64,000 nucleotides of DNA, taken from the NCBI GenBank assembly GCA_038253945.1, contig JBBSGR010000008.1:54336-118335 (forward strand). The letters are read 5' to 3'. Numbering within the stretch: position 1 is the stretch's first letter; each line of letters starts with the position of its first letter. Below, in pieces: positions 42,290-50,948 of the stretch. The notes under the pieces were generated by a model that was not told where the DNA came from, did no database searches, and worked only from the letters and a program-made list of their open reading frames with translations. Source of the stretch: JBBRYW01 sp038253945. GTDB lineage: Bacteria > Actinomycetota > Thermoleophilia > Gaiellales > Gaiellaceae. Both the position numbers and the translations under genes were made by a program.

Positions 42290-43215
42290 TGGCCGTCGCC
42301 ACGGTCGACCACGTGATCTCGCGCGAGGAGGTGGTCTGGGCGTTCGGGCCGGAGATGACGCCAGTGCTCGAGGTGGAGCCGGGAGCCGTGGTCCGGTTCG
42401 AGACGAACGACTGCTTCACGGGCCAGATCCAGACCGAGCAGGATCTCGTCACGGGGATCGACTTCGCGCGGGTGAACGGCGCAACCGGTCCGGTCGCGGT
42501 CAAGGGCGCCGAGCCCGGGGACTCGCTCGTGGTCGAGTTCCTCGACGTGACGCCGGGCGAGCGGGGAGTGGCGACGATCATCCCCGGCTTCGGGCAGCTG
42601 ATCGATGCGGTCGACTCGCCGGTGACCAAGGTCTTCCAGATCGAAGGCGACACGATCCGAATGAACGAGCGGGTCGCCTTTCCATTGCGCCCGATGGTCG
42701 GCGTGATCGGCGTTGCAACCGGGGGCGAGGAGCTGACGAACGCCTTCGCGGGGCGGCACGGCGGCAATCTCGACGACCACCTCCACGGCCCGGGCGCGAA
42801 GGTCTACTTCCCGGTGCGCCAGCCGGGCGGGATGTTCGCAGTGGGCGACATGCACGCCTCGATGGGCGACGGAGAGATCTGCGGCACGGGCGTCGAGATC
42901 GGCGGCGAGGTGACGGCCCGCTTCGGCGTGCTGAAGGGTAAGCAGGCCGAGTGGCCCGTCACCGAGCTCGAGCGGGCGTGGGTGGCCCACGGGACCGCCG
43001 GCGCCAACTTCATGGAAGCGCTGCACGCCGCGTGCGAGGAGGCTGCGCGCCTGCTCGTCGACCAGTGGGGATTCACGATGGAGGAGGCGTTCGTCTTCAT
43101 TTCGGTCGCCTGCGACGTCAACGTGTGCCAGGCGTGCCAGCCGTCGCCGTTCTCGACGATCGCGCGGGTCGTCGTGCCGAAGATCGACGCGACGCCGGCG
43201 CCGTTTCGCCACTGA
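42289..43215 (+). CDS. Acetamidase/formamidase family protein
   Basis: A 308-residue amidase of the FmdA/AmdA family. Typical blocks: VRFETNDCFTGQI, GPVAVKGAEPGDSLVVEFLD, GRHGGNLDDHLHGPGAKVYF, VGDMHASMGDGEICGTGVEI and FISVACDVNVCQACQP. The metal-binding His/Asp set of the family lies in the NLDDHLH and GDMHASMGDGE regions. It hydrolyses short amides to acid and ammonia. Coupling to the APC permease suggests uptake and cleavage of an amide or amidated amino acid. Confidence 0.92.
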   Translation: MAVATVDHVISREEVVWAFGPEMTPVLEVEPGAVVRFETNDCFTGQIQTEQDLVTGIDFARVNGATGPVAVKGAEPGDSLVVEFLDVTPGERGVATIIPGFGQLIDAVDSPVTKVFQIEGDTIRMNERVAFPLRPMVGVIGVATGGEELTNAFAGRHGGNLDDHLHGPGAKVYFPVRQPGGMFAVGDMHASMGDGEICGTGVEIGGEVTARFGVLKGKQAEWPVTELERAWVAHGTAGANFMEALHAACEEAARLLVDQWGFTMEEAFVFISVACDVNVCQACQPSPFSTIARVVVPKIDATPAPFRH

Positions 43216-43443
43216 CCCGGGAGTGCCCGACCCCAGATGGGGGACGAGCGGCGCGGCAGCATGGCGGAGGCGGCTTGCTAGGCTCTCGGGCGCGGGCCCT
43301 CAAGCAGCCGGGTCCGGCCGCGTATGTTCTTGGCCCAGAAGCGATCGGCCGTGAACGATCCGTCCCCAACAGAAGCGGCCGGAGTGTCTCGCCGGACTCT
43401 GAGGACGCGTCCGGAGCAAGCTCGAAGCCACAAGGGGATGAGG

Positions 43444-44121
43444 ATGGAGCTCGGAGGCGCCGACAGGATTGGAAGCACTGCGGTGGTCTCGGACGAGGCG
43501 CTCGTCGCGCTCGTCGGGTCTGGACGCAAAGAAGCGTTGGCCACTCTCTACGAACGATTCGGCTCGGTCGCCTACAGCCTCGCGGTTCGGATCACTCGCA
43601 ACCGAGCTTTCGCCGAGGACGCCGTGGAGGACGGCTTCCTTGCGATCTGGAACTCGGCGCGACGCTACTCGAGGGGGCAAGGAAGCGTACGCACATGGTT
43701 GCTGACCATCGTCCACCGGCGTGCCCTCGAAGTCGCACGGAGACCGGGTCGCATCCGGCTCGCAGGGACCGCGGTCGAGTCGCGGGAGGAGCAGACGGGT
43801 GACGAGACCGACGAGCAGGCGCAGCTTCGATCGGACCGGCGTTTCGCGCAGACAGCCCTCGCCCAGCTGAAGCCCGAGCAGCGTGAAGCGCTCGAGCTCG
43901 GCTACTACGGCGGCCTGACTCAGGCTCAGATCGCCTGTAGCCTCGGTCAGCCGCTCGGCACGGTCAAGAGCCGGACGTTCGACGGGCTTGCGCGGCTGCG
44001 GGATCTCTTCGCAGCGGAGCCGGCCGCTCCGGCGCTCTCCGGAGCGTCCGAGTCCCGGATCTTCCGAGCCGGAACGACTACGTCAGAGCCGCAAAGTCGC
44101 CTGCAGGTGCTCGACCGTTAG
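43444..44121 (+). CDS. ECF-type RNA polymerase sigma factor
   Basis: A 225-residue sigma factor. Region 2: LYERFGSVAYSLAVRITRNR and EDAVEDGFLAIWNSARRYS; region 4: LKPEQREALELGYYGGLTQA and LGTVKSRTFDGLARLRDLF. AAGGGG (43432-43437) is 6 nt from ATG 43444, whereas ATG 43438 directly touches it; hence 43444. The 228 bp upstream hold no gene and probably the promoter. No anti-sigma gene is recognised next to it, only the uncharacterised protein downstream. Confidence 0.9.
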   Translation: MELGGADRIGSTAVVSDEALVALVGSGRKEALATLYERFGSVAYSLAVRITRNRAFAEDAVEDGFLAIWNSARRYSRGQGSVRTWLLTIVHRRALEVARRPGRIRLAGTAVESREEQTGDETDEQAQLRSDRRFAQTALAQLKPEQREALELGYYGGLTQAQIACSLGQPLGTVKSRTFDGLARLRDLFAAEPAAPALSGASESRIFRAGTTTSEPQSRLQVLDR

Positions 44122-44125
44122 CCCG

Positions 44126-44533
44126 GTGAACCCCAGCATCGGTCCGAGCGAGTGGGCGGGGCCTGACGAGCGAGGGGACGAGCCGGCTCCGCTTTCCGCT
44201 TACGCGGCGGGCTCGAAGCACCTTCCGGTCCGGTTCCGGCTGAGAAGAGACTTCGTCGACGTGCCCGTCGCCCACGCCGGGAGGTTGATTCAGGATCTCG
44301 AGCGCCTGGCGCTCTCGCCGCACATGCCCTTTTCGGCCGCGGCGAAGATCCGCGAGGCGATCTCGATCGTCGAGCGCCGTCCGCGAATCACCTTCTCCCT
44401 CGGGGAGAAGATCACCATCAGCGAGACGCTTCGCCGGGTCTGGGAAGAGAGGAAGGTTCTCCCTCCGACGCTACGCGAGCTGAGGGAGAGACTCGAGGAC
44501 GAGCTCGAGCGAGCCCGGAACCGCTCCTCGTAA
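44126..44533 (+). CDS. Uncharacterised soluble protein (135 aa)
   Basis: A 135-residue soluble protein of unrecognised family. The N-terminal 40 residues are Pro/Gly/acidic; then VRFRLRRDFVDVPVAHAGRL starts a charged helical region, and the C-terminus is strongly acidic/basic helical (LPPTLRELRERLEDELERAR). No membrane segment or zinc motif. GTG 44126 follows the sigma gene after 4 bp and its stop overlaps the next ATG (TAATG), so it is in the operon with the ECF sigma and hemolysin-III genes. A regulatory link to the sigma factor is only positional. Confidence 0.65.
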   Translation: MNPSIGPSEWAGPDERGDEPAPLSAYAAGSKHLPVRFRLRRDFVDVPVAHAGRLIQDLERLALSPHMPFSAAAKIREAISIVERRPRITFSLGEKITISETLRRVWEERKVLPPTLRELRERLEDELERARNRSS

Positions 44534-45246
44534 TGGGCAGGACCGGCTCGTACAGCGGCGAGTCGCGTGGACTCGGAGCGAGGCGGGCGGCGGAGCTGAC
44601 GCCGAGCGGACTTGCGCCGCGGATGCGAGGCGTGCTGCACGAAGGCGGGTTCCTGGCGTCGCTCGCGGCCGGGCTCGCGCTCGCGCTGACTGCGCGCGGC
44701 GCGCGGGCGCAGGTGGCCGCTGCGATCTTCGCTGCGAGCGTTGCCGCGATGTTCGGTGCCAGTTCACTCTTCCACCGGATCACCTGGTCGGCGCGGTGGC
44801 GCCCATGGGCGCAGCGCCTCGATCACGCGATGATCAACGTCCTGATCGCGGGCACTTACACACCGGTTGGGCTTCTCGTCCTCAGGGGCGACTGGAGGAC
44901 CGTCGTGCTCGCGATCGTGTGGAGCGGAGCAGCCTGCGCGATCTTCCTCAAGCTCGTCTGGGTCGAGGCCCCCGGCTGGCTGGCAGCGGTGATCGGAGTC
45001 GCTCTCGGCTGGGTGGGCGTCGTGGCATTTCCGCAGCTCCTGGCGCGACTCGGCACGCCCGGCTCGATCCTCCTTTTGGCCGGCGGCATCCTCTACAGCG
45101 CCGGTGCGATCGTGTATGCCCTTCGGCGGCCGGATCCCGCACCGGCGTTCTTCGGCTACCACGAGGTCTTTCACACGCTGGTGGTTGCAGCTGTCGTGTG
45201 CCACTACGCGTCGATCGCCTTCTTCGTGCTCCCGCGCGCGACCTAG
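44533..45246 (+). CDS. Hemolysin III (PAQR/YqfA-type) membrane protein
   Basis: A 237-residue protein with about seven membrane segments. The conserved pattern is visible: GASSLFHRITW (Ser-x3-His), LDHAMINVLIAGTYTPV and GYHEVFHTLVVAAVVCHY (His-Glu-x2-His). These residues form the metal site of PAQR/hemolysin III proteins, whose role is thought to be lipid or membrane-stress related. ATG 44533 overlaps the preceding TAA by one base. Confidence 0.92.
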   Translation: MGRTGSYSGESRGLGARRAAELTPSGLAPRMRGVLHEGGFLASLAAGLALALTARGARAQVAAAIFAASVAAMFGASSLFHRITWSARWRPWAQRLDHAMINVLIAGTYTPVGLLVLRGDWRTVVLAIVWSGAACAIFLKLVWVEAPGWLAAVIGVALGWVGVVAFPQLLARLGTPGSILLLAGGILYSAGAIVYALRRPDPAPAFFGYHEVFHTLVVAAVVCHYASIAFFVLPRAT

Positions 45247-45325
45247 GATCACGGGCGGACCCTGCTCGGGCGGTGGCCGGCTGCTAGGCTACTCAGACGG
45301 GACGGCAATCCGGCCGCCCGGTGAG

Positions 45326-45382
45326 ATGAGCTTCTCGTTCCTCCTTCGGGTGTCTCGAGGTAGGCGAATCTCGAACCCGTAA
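45326..45382 (+). CDS. Possible 18-residue leader peptide before the DEAD-box helicase
   Basis: ATG 45326 opens MSFSFLLRVSRGRRISNP and stops at TAA 45380-45382. The TAA overlaps the Shine-Dalgarno AAAGGAG (45381-45387) of the helicase, so ribosomes finishing the leader would clear or occupy that site. Upstream GTGAG is a weak ribosome site. Chance is possible, but the exact overlap with the helicase ribosome site is suggestive. Confidence 0.4.
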   Translation: MSFSFLLRVSRGRRISNP

Positions 45383-45396
45383 AGGAGTCGAACAAC

Positions 45397-46569
45397 TTGT
45401 CAGATTTATCTTTCCGCGAGCTCGGCGTGTCCGCGCCCATTGCCGACGCGCTCGCAGCTCGCTCGATTCACCGCCCCTTCATGATCCAGTCGCTCGTCCT
45501 GCCGGACGCGCTCGCGGGGCTCGACGTGCTCGCACGCTCCCCGACCGGCTCGGGCAAGACGCTCGCGTTCGCCGTGCCGATCGTCGAGCGTACGACCGCG
45601 TCCGACATCCGGCCGTCAGCGCTCGTGCTCGTGCCGACGAGGGAGCTCGCGGCGCAGGTGACGGACGAGCTCGAGGCGCTAGCACCCCTCAAGAAGCTGC
45701 GCGTCGCGTCGGTCTACGGCGGCGTTCCGCTCGGGGCTCAGGCGGCTCGTGCCGCCAAGGCGCACATCCTCGTCGCGACGCCCGGCCGGGTGGAGGATCT
45801 CGCGCAGCGGCGCCTGATCGACCTCTCGCAAATCCGCGTGCTCATTCTGGACGAGGCCGACCGGATGCTCGACATGGGCTTCCAGCCGCAGGTCGACCGA
45901 ATCGTTCGGCGCCTGCCCCGGAACCGGCAGACGATGTTCTTCTCCGCCACGCTCGACGGCGCCGTCTCGGAGCTCGCCCGCGCTTACACCAACAGCCCCT
46001 CCCGCTTCGAGGCCGAGCTCTCCCAGGAGCAGGAGCCGGGCGAGATCGAGCACCGCTTCGTCTCCGTGACCGCGGATACGAAGGTCGAGACGCTCGCGAG
46101 GCAAATCGCCTCCACGAACGGGCTGACGCTCGTCTTCGTCCGCACCAAGCGGGGGGCCGAGCGCCTGGTCAAGAAGCTCGATCGCCAGGACGTGCCCGCC
46201 GTCGCCATGCACGGCGACATGTCCCAGAACGCCCGGGAGCGCTCGCTCGAGCGCTTCGAGAGCGGCAAGGTCAAGACCCTGATCGCGACGGATGTCGCCG
46301 CGCGGGGACTCGACCTGGACAACGTCACGCAGGTGATCAACTTCGACCCGCCGGAGGAAGACAAGGGCTACGTCCACCGGACAGGCCGCACCGGCAGAGC
46401 CGGCCGGCGGGGCACCGCGATCACCCTCGTGCTGCCGGAGCAGCAGGCCGAGACGGGGCGCGTCGTCGGCCGGCTGGGACACGCCGATCAGTTTCAGGAG
46501 TCGGGCATGAAGGCCGCGCGGCCGCGCGTGCTGTACACGAGTCGCCGGGGCCGCCGCTCCAAGTGGTAG
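45397..46569 (+). CDS. DEAD-box ATP-dependent RNA helicase
   Basis: A 390-residue helicase with all core motifs: Q motif region FRELGVSAPI, motif I ARSPTGSGKT, Ia VLVPTRELA, motif II VLILDEADRMLDMGF, motif III FFSATLD, motif V IATDVAARGLD and motif VI YVHRTGRTGRAGRRG. A short basic C-terminus follows (RVLYTSRRGRRSKW). The start is TTG 45397, set by AAAGGAG at 45381-45387. About 150 bp of leader lies upstream with a possible small ORF. Probably unwinds RNA in cold or ribosome assembly. Confidence 0.93.
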   Translation: MSDLSFRELGVSAPIADALAARSIHRPFMIQSLVLPDALAGLDVLARSPTGSGKTLAFAVPIVERTTASDIRPSALVLVPTRELAAQVTDELEALAPLKKLRVASVYGGVPLGAQAARAAKAHILVATPGRVEDLAQRRLIDLSQIRVLILDEADRMLDMGFQPQVDRIVRRLPRNRQTMFFSATLDGAVSELARAYTNSPSRFEAELSQEQEPGEIEHRFVSVTADTKVETLARQIASTNGLTLVFVRTKRGAERLVKKLDRQDVPAVAMHGDMSQNARERSLERFESGKVKTLIATDVAARGLDLDNVTQVINFDPPEEDKGYVHRTGRTGRAGRRGTAITLVLPEQQAETGRVVGRLGHADQFQESGMKAARPRVLYTSRRGRRSKW

Positions 46570-46661
46570 GCCGCCCGGTGTGCCGCGGCGGGACGTAGCC
46601 CGCCCCGCGCCGGTGCAGCTACCGGCGTCAGGTACATCTTCGCAGCTCCTCCCGGATCGTC

Positions 46662-46667
46662 CATACT
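46662..46667 (+). promoter_or_regulatory. -10-like CATACT box of cyclase-STAND gene 1
   Basis: ATCGTCCATACT precedes the ATG with 12 nt between the hexamer and the start. The same ATCGTCCATACT and the same 12-nt spacing occur before the paralogue at 52714, so this is probably the promoter, giving a leader of only about 5 nt. Confidence 0.6.
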
Positions 46668-46679
46668 TGGCGTCCGCCC

Positions 46680-49100
46680 ATGCGTGACCTGCCCTCCGGC
46701 ACCGTCACCCTGCTCTTCACCGACATCGAGGGCTCGACGCGGCTGCTCCACGAGCTCGGCGACGACTACGCGCAAGCGCTCGCCGAGCACCGGCGGGCGC
46801 TTCGTGCGGTCTTTGCCCGCCATGGCGGAGTCGAGGTCGATACTCAGGGCGACGCCTTCTTCGTCGCCTTCGCCAGCGCGCGCGCCGCCGTGCGGGCGGC
46901 CGACGAGGGCCAGGAGGCGCTCGGCGGCGGCCCCGTGCGTGTGCGGATGGGGCTACACACCGGCGAGCCGACGCCGACGCATGAGGGGTACGTCGGCCTC
47001 GACGTGCACCGTGCGGCACGGATCGCCGCCGCTGCTCACGGTGGGCAGGTCGTCCTGTCCCAGTCGACGCGCGACCTGCTCGAGGCTGATGCGAGGTTGC
47101 GCGAGCTGGGGCGGCATCGCCTGAAGGACGTCGGAGAGGTCCGCATCTTTCAGCTCGGCGACGGCACGTTCCCGCCGCTCCGCAGCCTCAACAACACGAA
47201 TCTGCCTGCGCAGCCGGCGGCGCTCGTCGGGCGAGAGCGTGAGCTGGCCGAGGCCCATGCCCTGCTCGCCGAGCATCGACTCGTCACGCTCGTCGGCCCC
47301 GGCGGTACCGGGAAGACGCGGCTTGCGCTCGAGCTTGCCGCCGAAGCGGCCCCTCGGTTCGACGACGGCGTCTTCTGGGTTCCCCTCGCAGCCGTGACCG
47401 ATGCGCGGCTCGTCGAGCCCACGATCGCGGCCGCGCTCGGGGCGGCGGGCAGCGCGCTGGTCGACCTCGTGGGCGACAAGCGCCTCCTCTTCCTGCTCGA
47501 CAACTTCGAGCAGCTGCTCGAGGCTGCGCCGGAGCTTGCGGGATTGCTCGCGCGCTGTCCGAATGCGCATCTGCTCGTCACCTCACGAGCACCGCTTCGC
47601 GTCGGCGGCGAGCGCGAGTACCGGGTCGAGCCGCTCCCGGTGGGCGATGCCGTCGCGCTCTTCCGCGAGCGGGCCGCTGTCGCCGAGCCGCTCCACGCTG
47701 TCGAGCAGATCTGCCTTCGCCTCGACGGGCTCCCGCTCGCCATCGAGCTTGCGGCCGCTCGTACGCGGCTGTTGCCGCCCGACCGACTGCTGGAGCGGCT
47801 CGAGCGCGCGCTGCCGCTTCTCATCGGCGGGCGCCGCGACGCGCCGGAGCGCCAGCGAACCCTGCGGGCGACGATCGAGTGGAGCTACGACCTGCTACCG
47901 CCCGTCGAGCGCGAGCTCTTCGCGAGACTCTCGGTCTTTGCCGGCAGCTTCACGGTCGAGGCCGCGGAGGCCGTTTGCGACGCAGAGCTCGAGCCGCTCG
48001 AGCTTCTGCTCGAGCAGAGCCTTTTGCGCCGCTGGGAGAGCGGCCGGATCGGCATGCTCGAGACGATCAGGGAGTTCGCGGCAGAGCGGCTCGACGAGAG
48101 CACGCGCCGGTGCCATGCCGAGTACTTCGTCGGGCTCGCCCGGTCCGCGAATCTGGCGGCGGGCGCGGAGAGCGAGCAGTGGTTCGACCTCGTTCTGCCG
48201 GACGTGAACAACTTTCGCGCAGCGCTCGCGTGGGCGCTCGAAAGCGGGATGATCGACCTGGGCCTGGAGCTCGCCGTGGCGCTCGAGCTCTTCTGGACGG
48301 CGAGGGAGCCCTTCGAGGGCATGCGCTGGCTCGACGCGTTGCTCGAGCATTCCGGTGCGGTACCGCTTGCGCTGCGCGCCAGGGCGCTTCGCGCCTACGG
48401 GGGCGCGGCGAACCCGGCAGGCGAGGGCGAGAGCGCGGAGCGGGCGTACGAGCGAAGCCTCGAGGCCTACCGGGCCCTCGGGGACGACCACGGCATCGCG
48501 CTCCTGCTGCACCGACTCGGCGCCAGCGCCCTCTACCGAGGCGACCACGTGACGGCCCGAGCCCTGCTGGCGGACAGCCTCGCGCGGCTCGTGCGCGCCG
48601 GGGACCGGAAGGCGGAGGCGGGCACGCTCGGAACGCTCGGCGAGCTCGAGTTCGCCGAGGGCCAGACGGATCGCGCGCTCGACACACTCGAGTGCAGCGC
48701 CGTGCTCAGCGGCGAGACGGGGGCCAGGTGGTGGCAGGGGCGAATGCTCGCCATGCTCAGCCGGTACGCCTTCGATGCGAGCCGTCTCGACGACGCGGAC
48801 AGGTGGGGACGTCAGGGGCTTCCGCTCTGCGCCGGCCTCGGCGACCGACTCAACACGCTCTACCTCCTGGCGAGCCTGGCGCGGACGGCGACGCGGCGCG
48901 GCGCAGAGGAGCGTGCCGGCGTGCTCTGGGGCGCGGTCGAGGCGGAGGAGCGGCGAGGGCGGGTCGGAGCATGGGAGGCCGAGCGCCCAAGGTATGCCGA
49001 GGTCGTGCTCGCGAGCGGGGGGCCCGATTTCGAGCGAGGGCGTCAGCGCGGGCTCGATCTGTCACTGGAGGAAGCGGTGGAGTACGCGACGAGCGCCTGA
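46680..49100 (+). CDS. Adenylate cyclase-like/STAND ATPase/TPR signalling protein 1
   Basis: An 806-residue protein. Residues 1-165 form a class III nucleotide cyclase domain: LLFTDIEGSTRLL, VEVDTQGDAFFVAF, RMGLHTGEP and VGLDVHRAARIAAA. The usual substrate-selecting Lys position reads Asp (EVDTQGD) and the transition-state Asn position reads His (DVHRAAR), so activity is uncertain. A STAND ATPase follows: VGPGGTGKTRLALEL, LLFLLDNFEQLLE and LLVTSRAPLR. The last 250 residues are TPR-like helices. The likely role is signal-controlled regulation; it lacks the DNA-binding HTH of LuxR-type relatives. Confidence 0.92.
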   Translation: MRDLPSGTVTLLFTDIEGSTRLLHELGDDYAQALAEHRRALRAVFARHGGVEVDTQGDAFFVAFASARAAVRAADEGQEALGGGPVRVRMGLHTGEPTPTHEGYVGLDVHRAARIAAAAHGGQVVLSQSTRDLLEADARLRELGRHRLKDVGEVRIFQLGDGTFPPLRSLNNTNLPAQPAALVGRERELAEAHALLAEHRLVTLVGPGGTGKTRLALELAAEAAPRFDDGVFWVPLAAVTDARLVEPTIAAALGAAGSALVDLVGDKRLLFLLDNFEQLLEAAPELAGLLARCPNAHLLVTSRAPLRVGGEREYRVEPLPVGDAVALFRERAAVAEPLHAVEQICLRLDGLPLAIELAAARTRLLPPDRLLERLERALPLLIGGRRDAPERQRTLRATIEWSYDLLPPVERELFARLSVFAGSFTVEAAEAVCDAELEPLELLLEQSLLRRWESGRIGMLETIREFAAERLDESTRRCHAEYFVGLARSANLAAGAESEQWFDLVLPDVNNFRAALAWALESGMIDLGLELAVALELFWTAREPFEGMRWLDALLEHSGAVPLALRARALRAYGGAANPAGEGESAERAYERSLEAYRALGDDHGIALLLHRLGASALYRGDHVTARALLADSLARLVRAGDRKAEAGTLGTLGELEFAEGQTDRALDTLECSAVLSGETGARWWQGRMLAMLSRYAFDASRLDDADRWGRQGLPLCAGLGDRLNTLYLLASLARTATRRGAEERAGVLWGAVEAEERRGRVGAWEAERPRYAEVVLASGGPDFERGRQRGLDLSLEEAVEYATSA

Positions 49101-49143
49101 GACGCGTGCCCCAGCGAAGCTCGCAACCCACAGAGCTTGCGGA

Positions 49144-49159
49144 TCGAACATATGTTCGC
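49144..49159 (+). promoter_or_regulatory. LexA (SOS) box
   Basis: TCGAACATATGTTCGC matches the actinobacterial LexA consensus TCGAACRNRYGTTCGA at every specified base except the last. It lies 15 bp before the ATG of the DEDDh/GIY-YIG gene, where bound LexA would block transcription. It is the only such site noticed in the window. Confidence 0.88.
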
Positions 49160-49174
49160 TTTTATGGTCGGGCA

Positions 49175-50893
49175 ATGCAGCTCGCATTCGACTCCCTGGA
49201 CCGTCTGGTGGAGCTGGTGGAGGAAGGCGGCGGGTATCTGCCGGCGAGCGAGGCCGCCGCGAAGCTCCTGCGAGTGCGGCGGCCTCCCGAGGGCCTTGCG
49301 CGGTCTCTGCTCAAGCCGCTGGTGGAGGAGGACGCCCGGCTCGTCTGGCGCGGGGCCCACGTCGCGCTCGCCGGGCCCCCACCGGCCGCACTGGAGGAAG
49401 CGGTGTTCGTCGTCTTCGATCTCGAGACGACCGGCCTCGCAGCTGCGTCGGCGCGGATCTGCGAGGTCGGCGCGGTGCGCGTGGAGCGGCTGGAGTCCGC
49501 CGATACCTTCCAGACGCTCGTCGCGCCGGGCATCCCGCTGCCCGGGCCGATCGGCAAGCTGACGGGCCTCTCGGACGTTGAGCTGGGCCGGGCGCCGCGG
49601 GTCTCGACCGCCCTCAAGCGCTTTCGTGCATTTGCCGGCGACGCGCTCCTCGTCGCTCACAATGCCCGCTTCGACGCTGCCTTTCTCAACCGAGAGCTCG
49701 AGCGGCTGACCGGGAAGAGGCTGTCATCGCCCGTCCTCGACACGCTTTCCCTCGCCCGCAATCTGCTCCGCGGCCGCTGCGAGCGCCTGAGTCTCGCCTC
49801 GCTCTCCTTCTTCTTCGGAACGTCGACGAGCCCGTGCCACCGGGCGCTTCCCGACGCCCAGGCGACCGCGGAAGTGCTGATCCGGTTGATCGGCCTCGCC
49901 CAGGAGCGGGGTGCCCGCACCGTCGCCGATCTCGAGCAGCTCGCGGCGCCGCGGCCACGGCGGGTGCACGCGAAGCGCGGCCTTGCGCGCGCCGCGCCGG
50001 GCAGACCCGGCGTCTACCTCTTCCGCGACCGCTTCGAAACGGTCCTCTACGTCGGCAAGGCGCGCGACCTCCGCGCAAGGCTCCGCTCCTACTTCACGAG
50101 CGAGCGGCAGCGGCCGTCCGTCGAGGCCGCGCTCGAGGCTGTCGAGCGGATCGAGTGGCGGGTGCTCGGCTCGGAGCTCGCAGCGGCTCTGGAGGAGATA
50201 CGGCTGATCCGGGAGCTTCGACCGGCCGCGAACGCACGCAGACCGCAGCCGGAGCGCTACGTCTACCTGCGCCGCCGAGACGATGAGGTGCTCGTCAGCC
50301 GGCTCGCATCCCGCTTGGGGCCAATCCGCAAGCGCGTGGACGCCGAGCGTGCGGCGCGGGCTCTCTCCGGCTGCTCCGCCGCGGAGCTCGACGGCCTCCT
50401 GGAGCAGGGGGCGCCTGCGCGGTTGCGGGAGCGAATGCGCGCCCTGTCCGAGTGCCGGCGCTACGAGGAGGCGGCGCGCCTGCGCGACCGGATCGCCTCA
50501 TTGGAACGCGTAGCCGAGCAGCTGGCCCGCTTGGACCGGCTTCGGCGACTGGAGCTGTGCCTCGTGGCTCCGGCGCTCGAAGAGGATCGGCTCGAGGCGT
50601 TCTTCGTCGGTGGGGGCCGAATCGCGGCCCGATCGGTACTGGCGCCGCGCTCGGTCGATGGGAGGGAGCTGGAGGCCGGAGTGACGGCGGCGACGGCCGC
50701 GACTCGCGACGGGCGCTGCTGCGAGCCGGACTATGCGGACGAGCTGCTCGTGGTCGGCCGCTTCCTCATGCGACCCCCGCCCGAGCTGCGAGTGCTCCCG
50801 CTCGACAGCGCGGCAATCTCGGACTCCCTCGCGGCACGGGCGGCGCCGGTGAGGACGGGGGCGAAGCCGAACACGCGGTCGGTTGGCCGATGA
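49175..50893 (+). CDS. DEDDh exonuclease/GIY-YIG (UvrC-like) nuclease fusion
   Basis: A 572-residue repair protein. After an 80-residue N-terminal helical region comes a DnaQ-type exonuclease with VVFDLETTGLAA (Asp, Glu), LVAHNARFDAAFL (Asp) and CHRALPDAQAT (His, Asp). From about residue 265 a GIY-YIG domain follows: GRPGVYLFRD, VLYVGKARDLRARLRSYF and ALEEIRLIRELRP (catalytic Glu). A UvrC/Cho-like helical part completes it. Similar fusions are known in Actinobacteria. The LexA box predicts DNA-damage induction. ATG 49175 was chosen because it follows the box and begins the native sequence. Confidence 0.92.
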   Translation: MQLAFDSLDRLVELVEEGGGYLPASEAAAKLLRVRRPPEGLARSLLKPLVEEDARLVWRGAHVALAGPPPAALEEAVFVVFDLETTGLAAASARICEVGAVRVERLESADTFQTLVAPGIPLPGPIGKLTGLSDVELGRAPRVSTALKRFRAFAGDALLVAHNARFDAAFLNRELERLTGKRLSSPVLDTLSLARNLLRGRCERLSLASLSFFFGTSTSPCHRALPDAQATAEVLIRLIGLAQERGARTVADLEQLAAPRPRRVHAKRGLARAAPGRPGVYLFRDRFETVLYVGKARDLRARLRSYFTSERQRPSVEAALEAVERIEWRVLGSELAAALEEIRLIRELRPAANARRPQPERYVYLRRRDDEVLVSRLASRLGPIRKRVDAERAARALSGCSAAELDGLLEQGAPARLRERMRALSECRRYEEAARLRDRIASLERVAEQLARLDRLRRLELCLVAPALEEDRLEAFFVGGGRIAARSVLAPRSVDGRELEAGVTAATAATRDGRCCEPDYADELLVVGRFLMRPPPELRVLPLDSAAISDSLAARAAPVRTGAKPNTRSVGR

Positions 50894-50948
50894 GCCAGCA
50901 GGGAGGCCCGTCGAGTGCGGCTTCTCTGCCCGTCCCCGATCAGCTCGA

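Noticed and set aside
45247..45396. Known riboswitch before the DEAD-box gene
   Set aside because: No recognisable riboswitch core could be identified; only the small leader ORF and ribosome site are supported.
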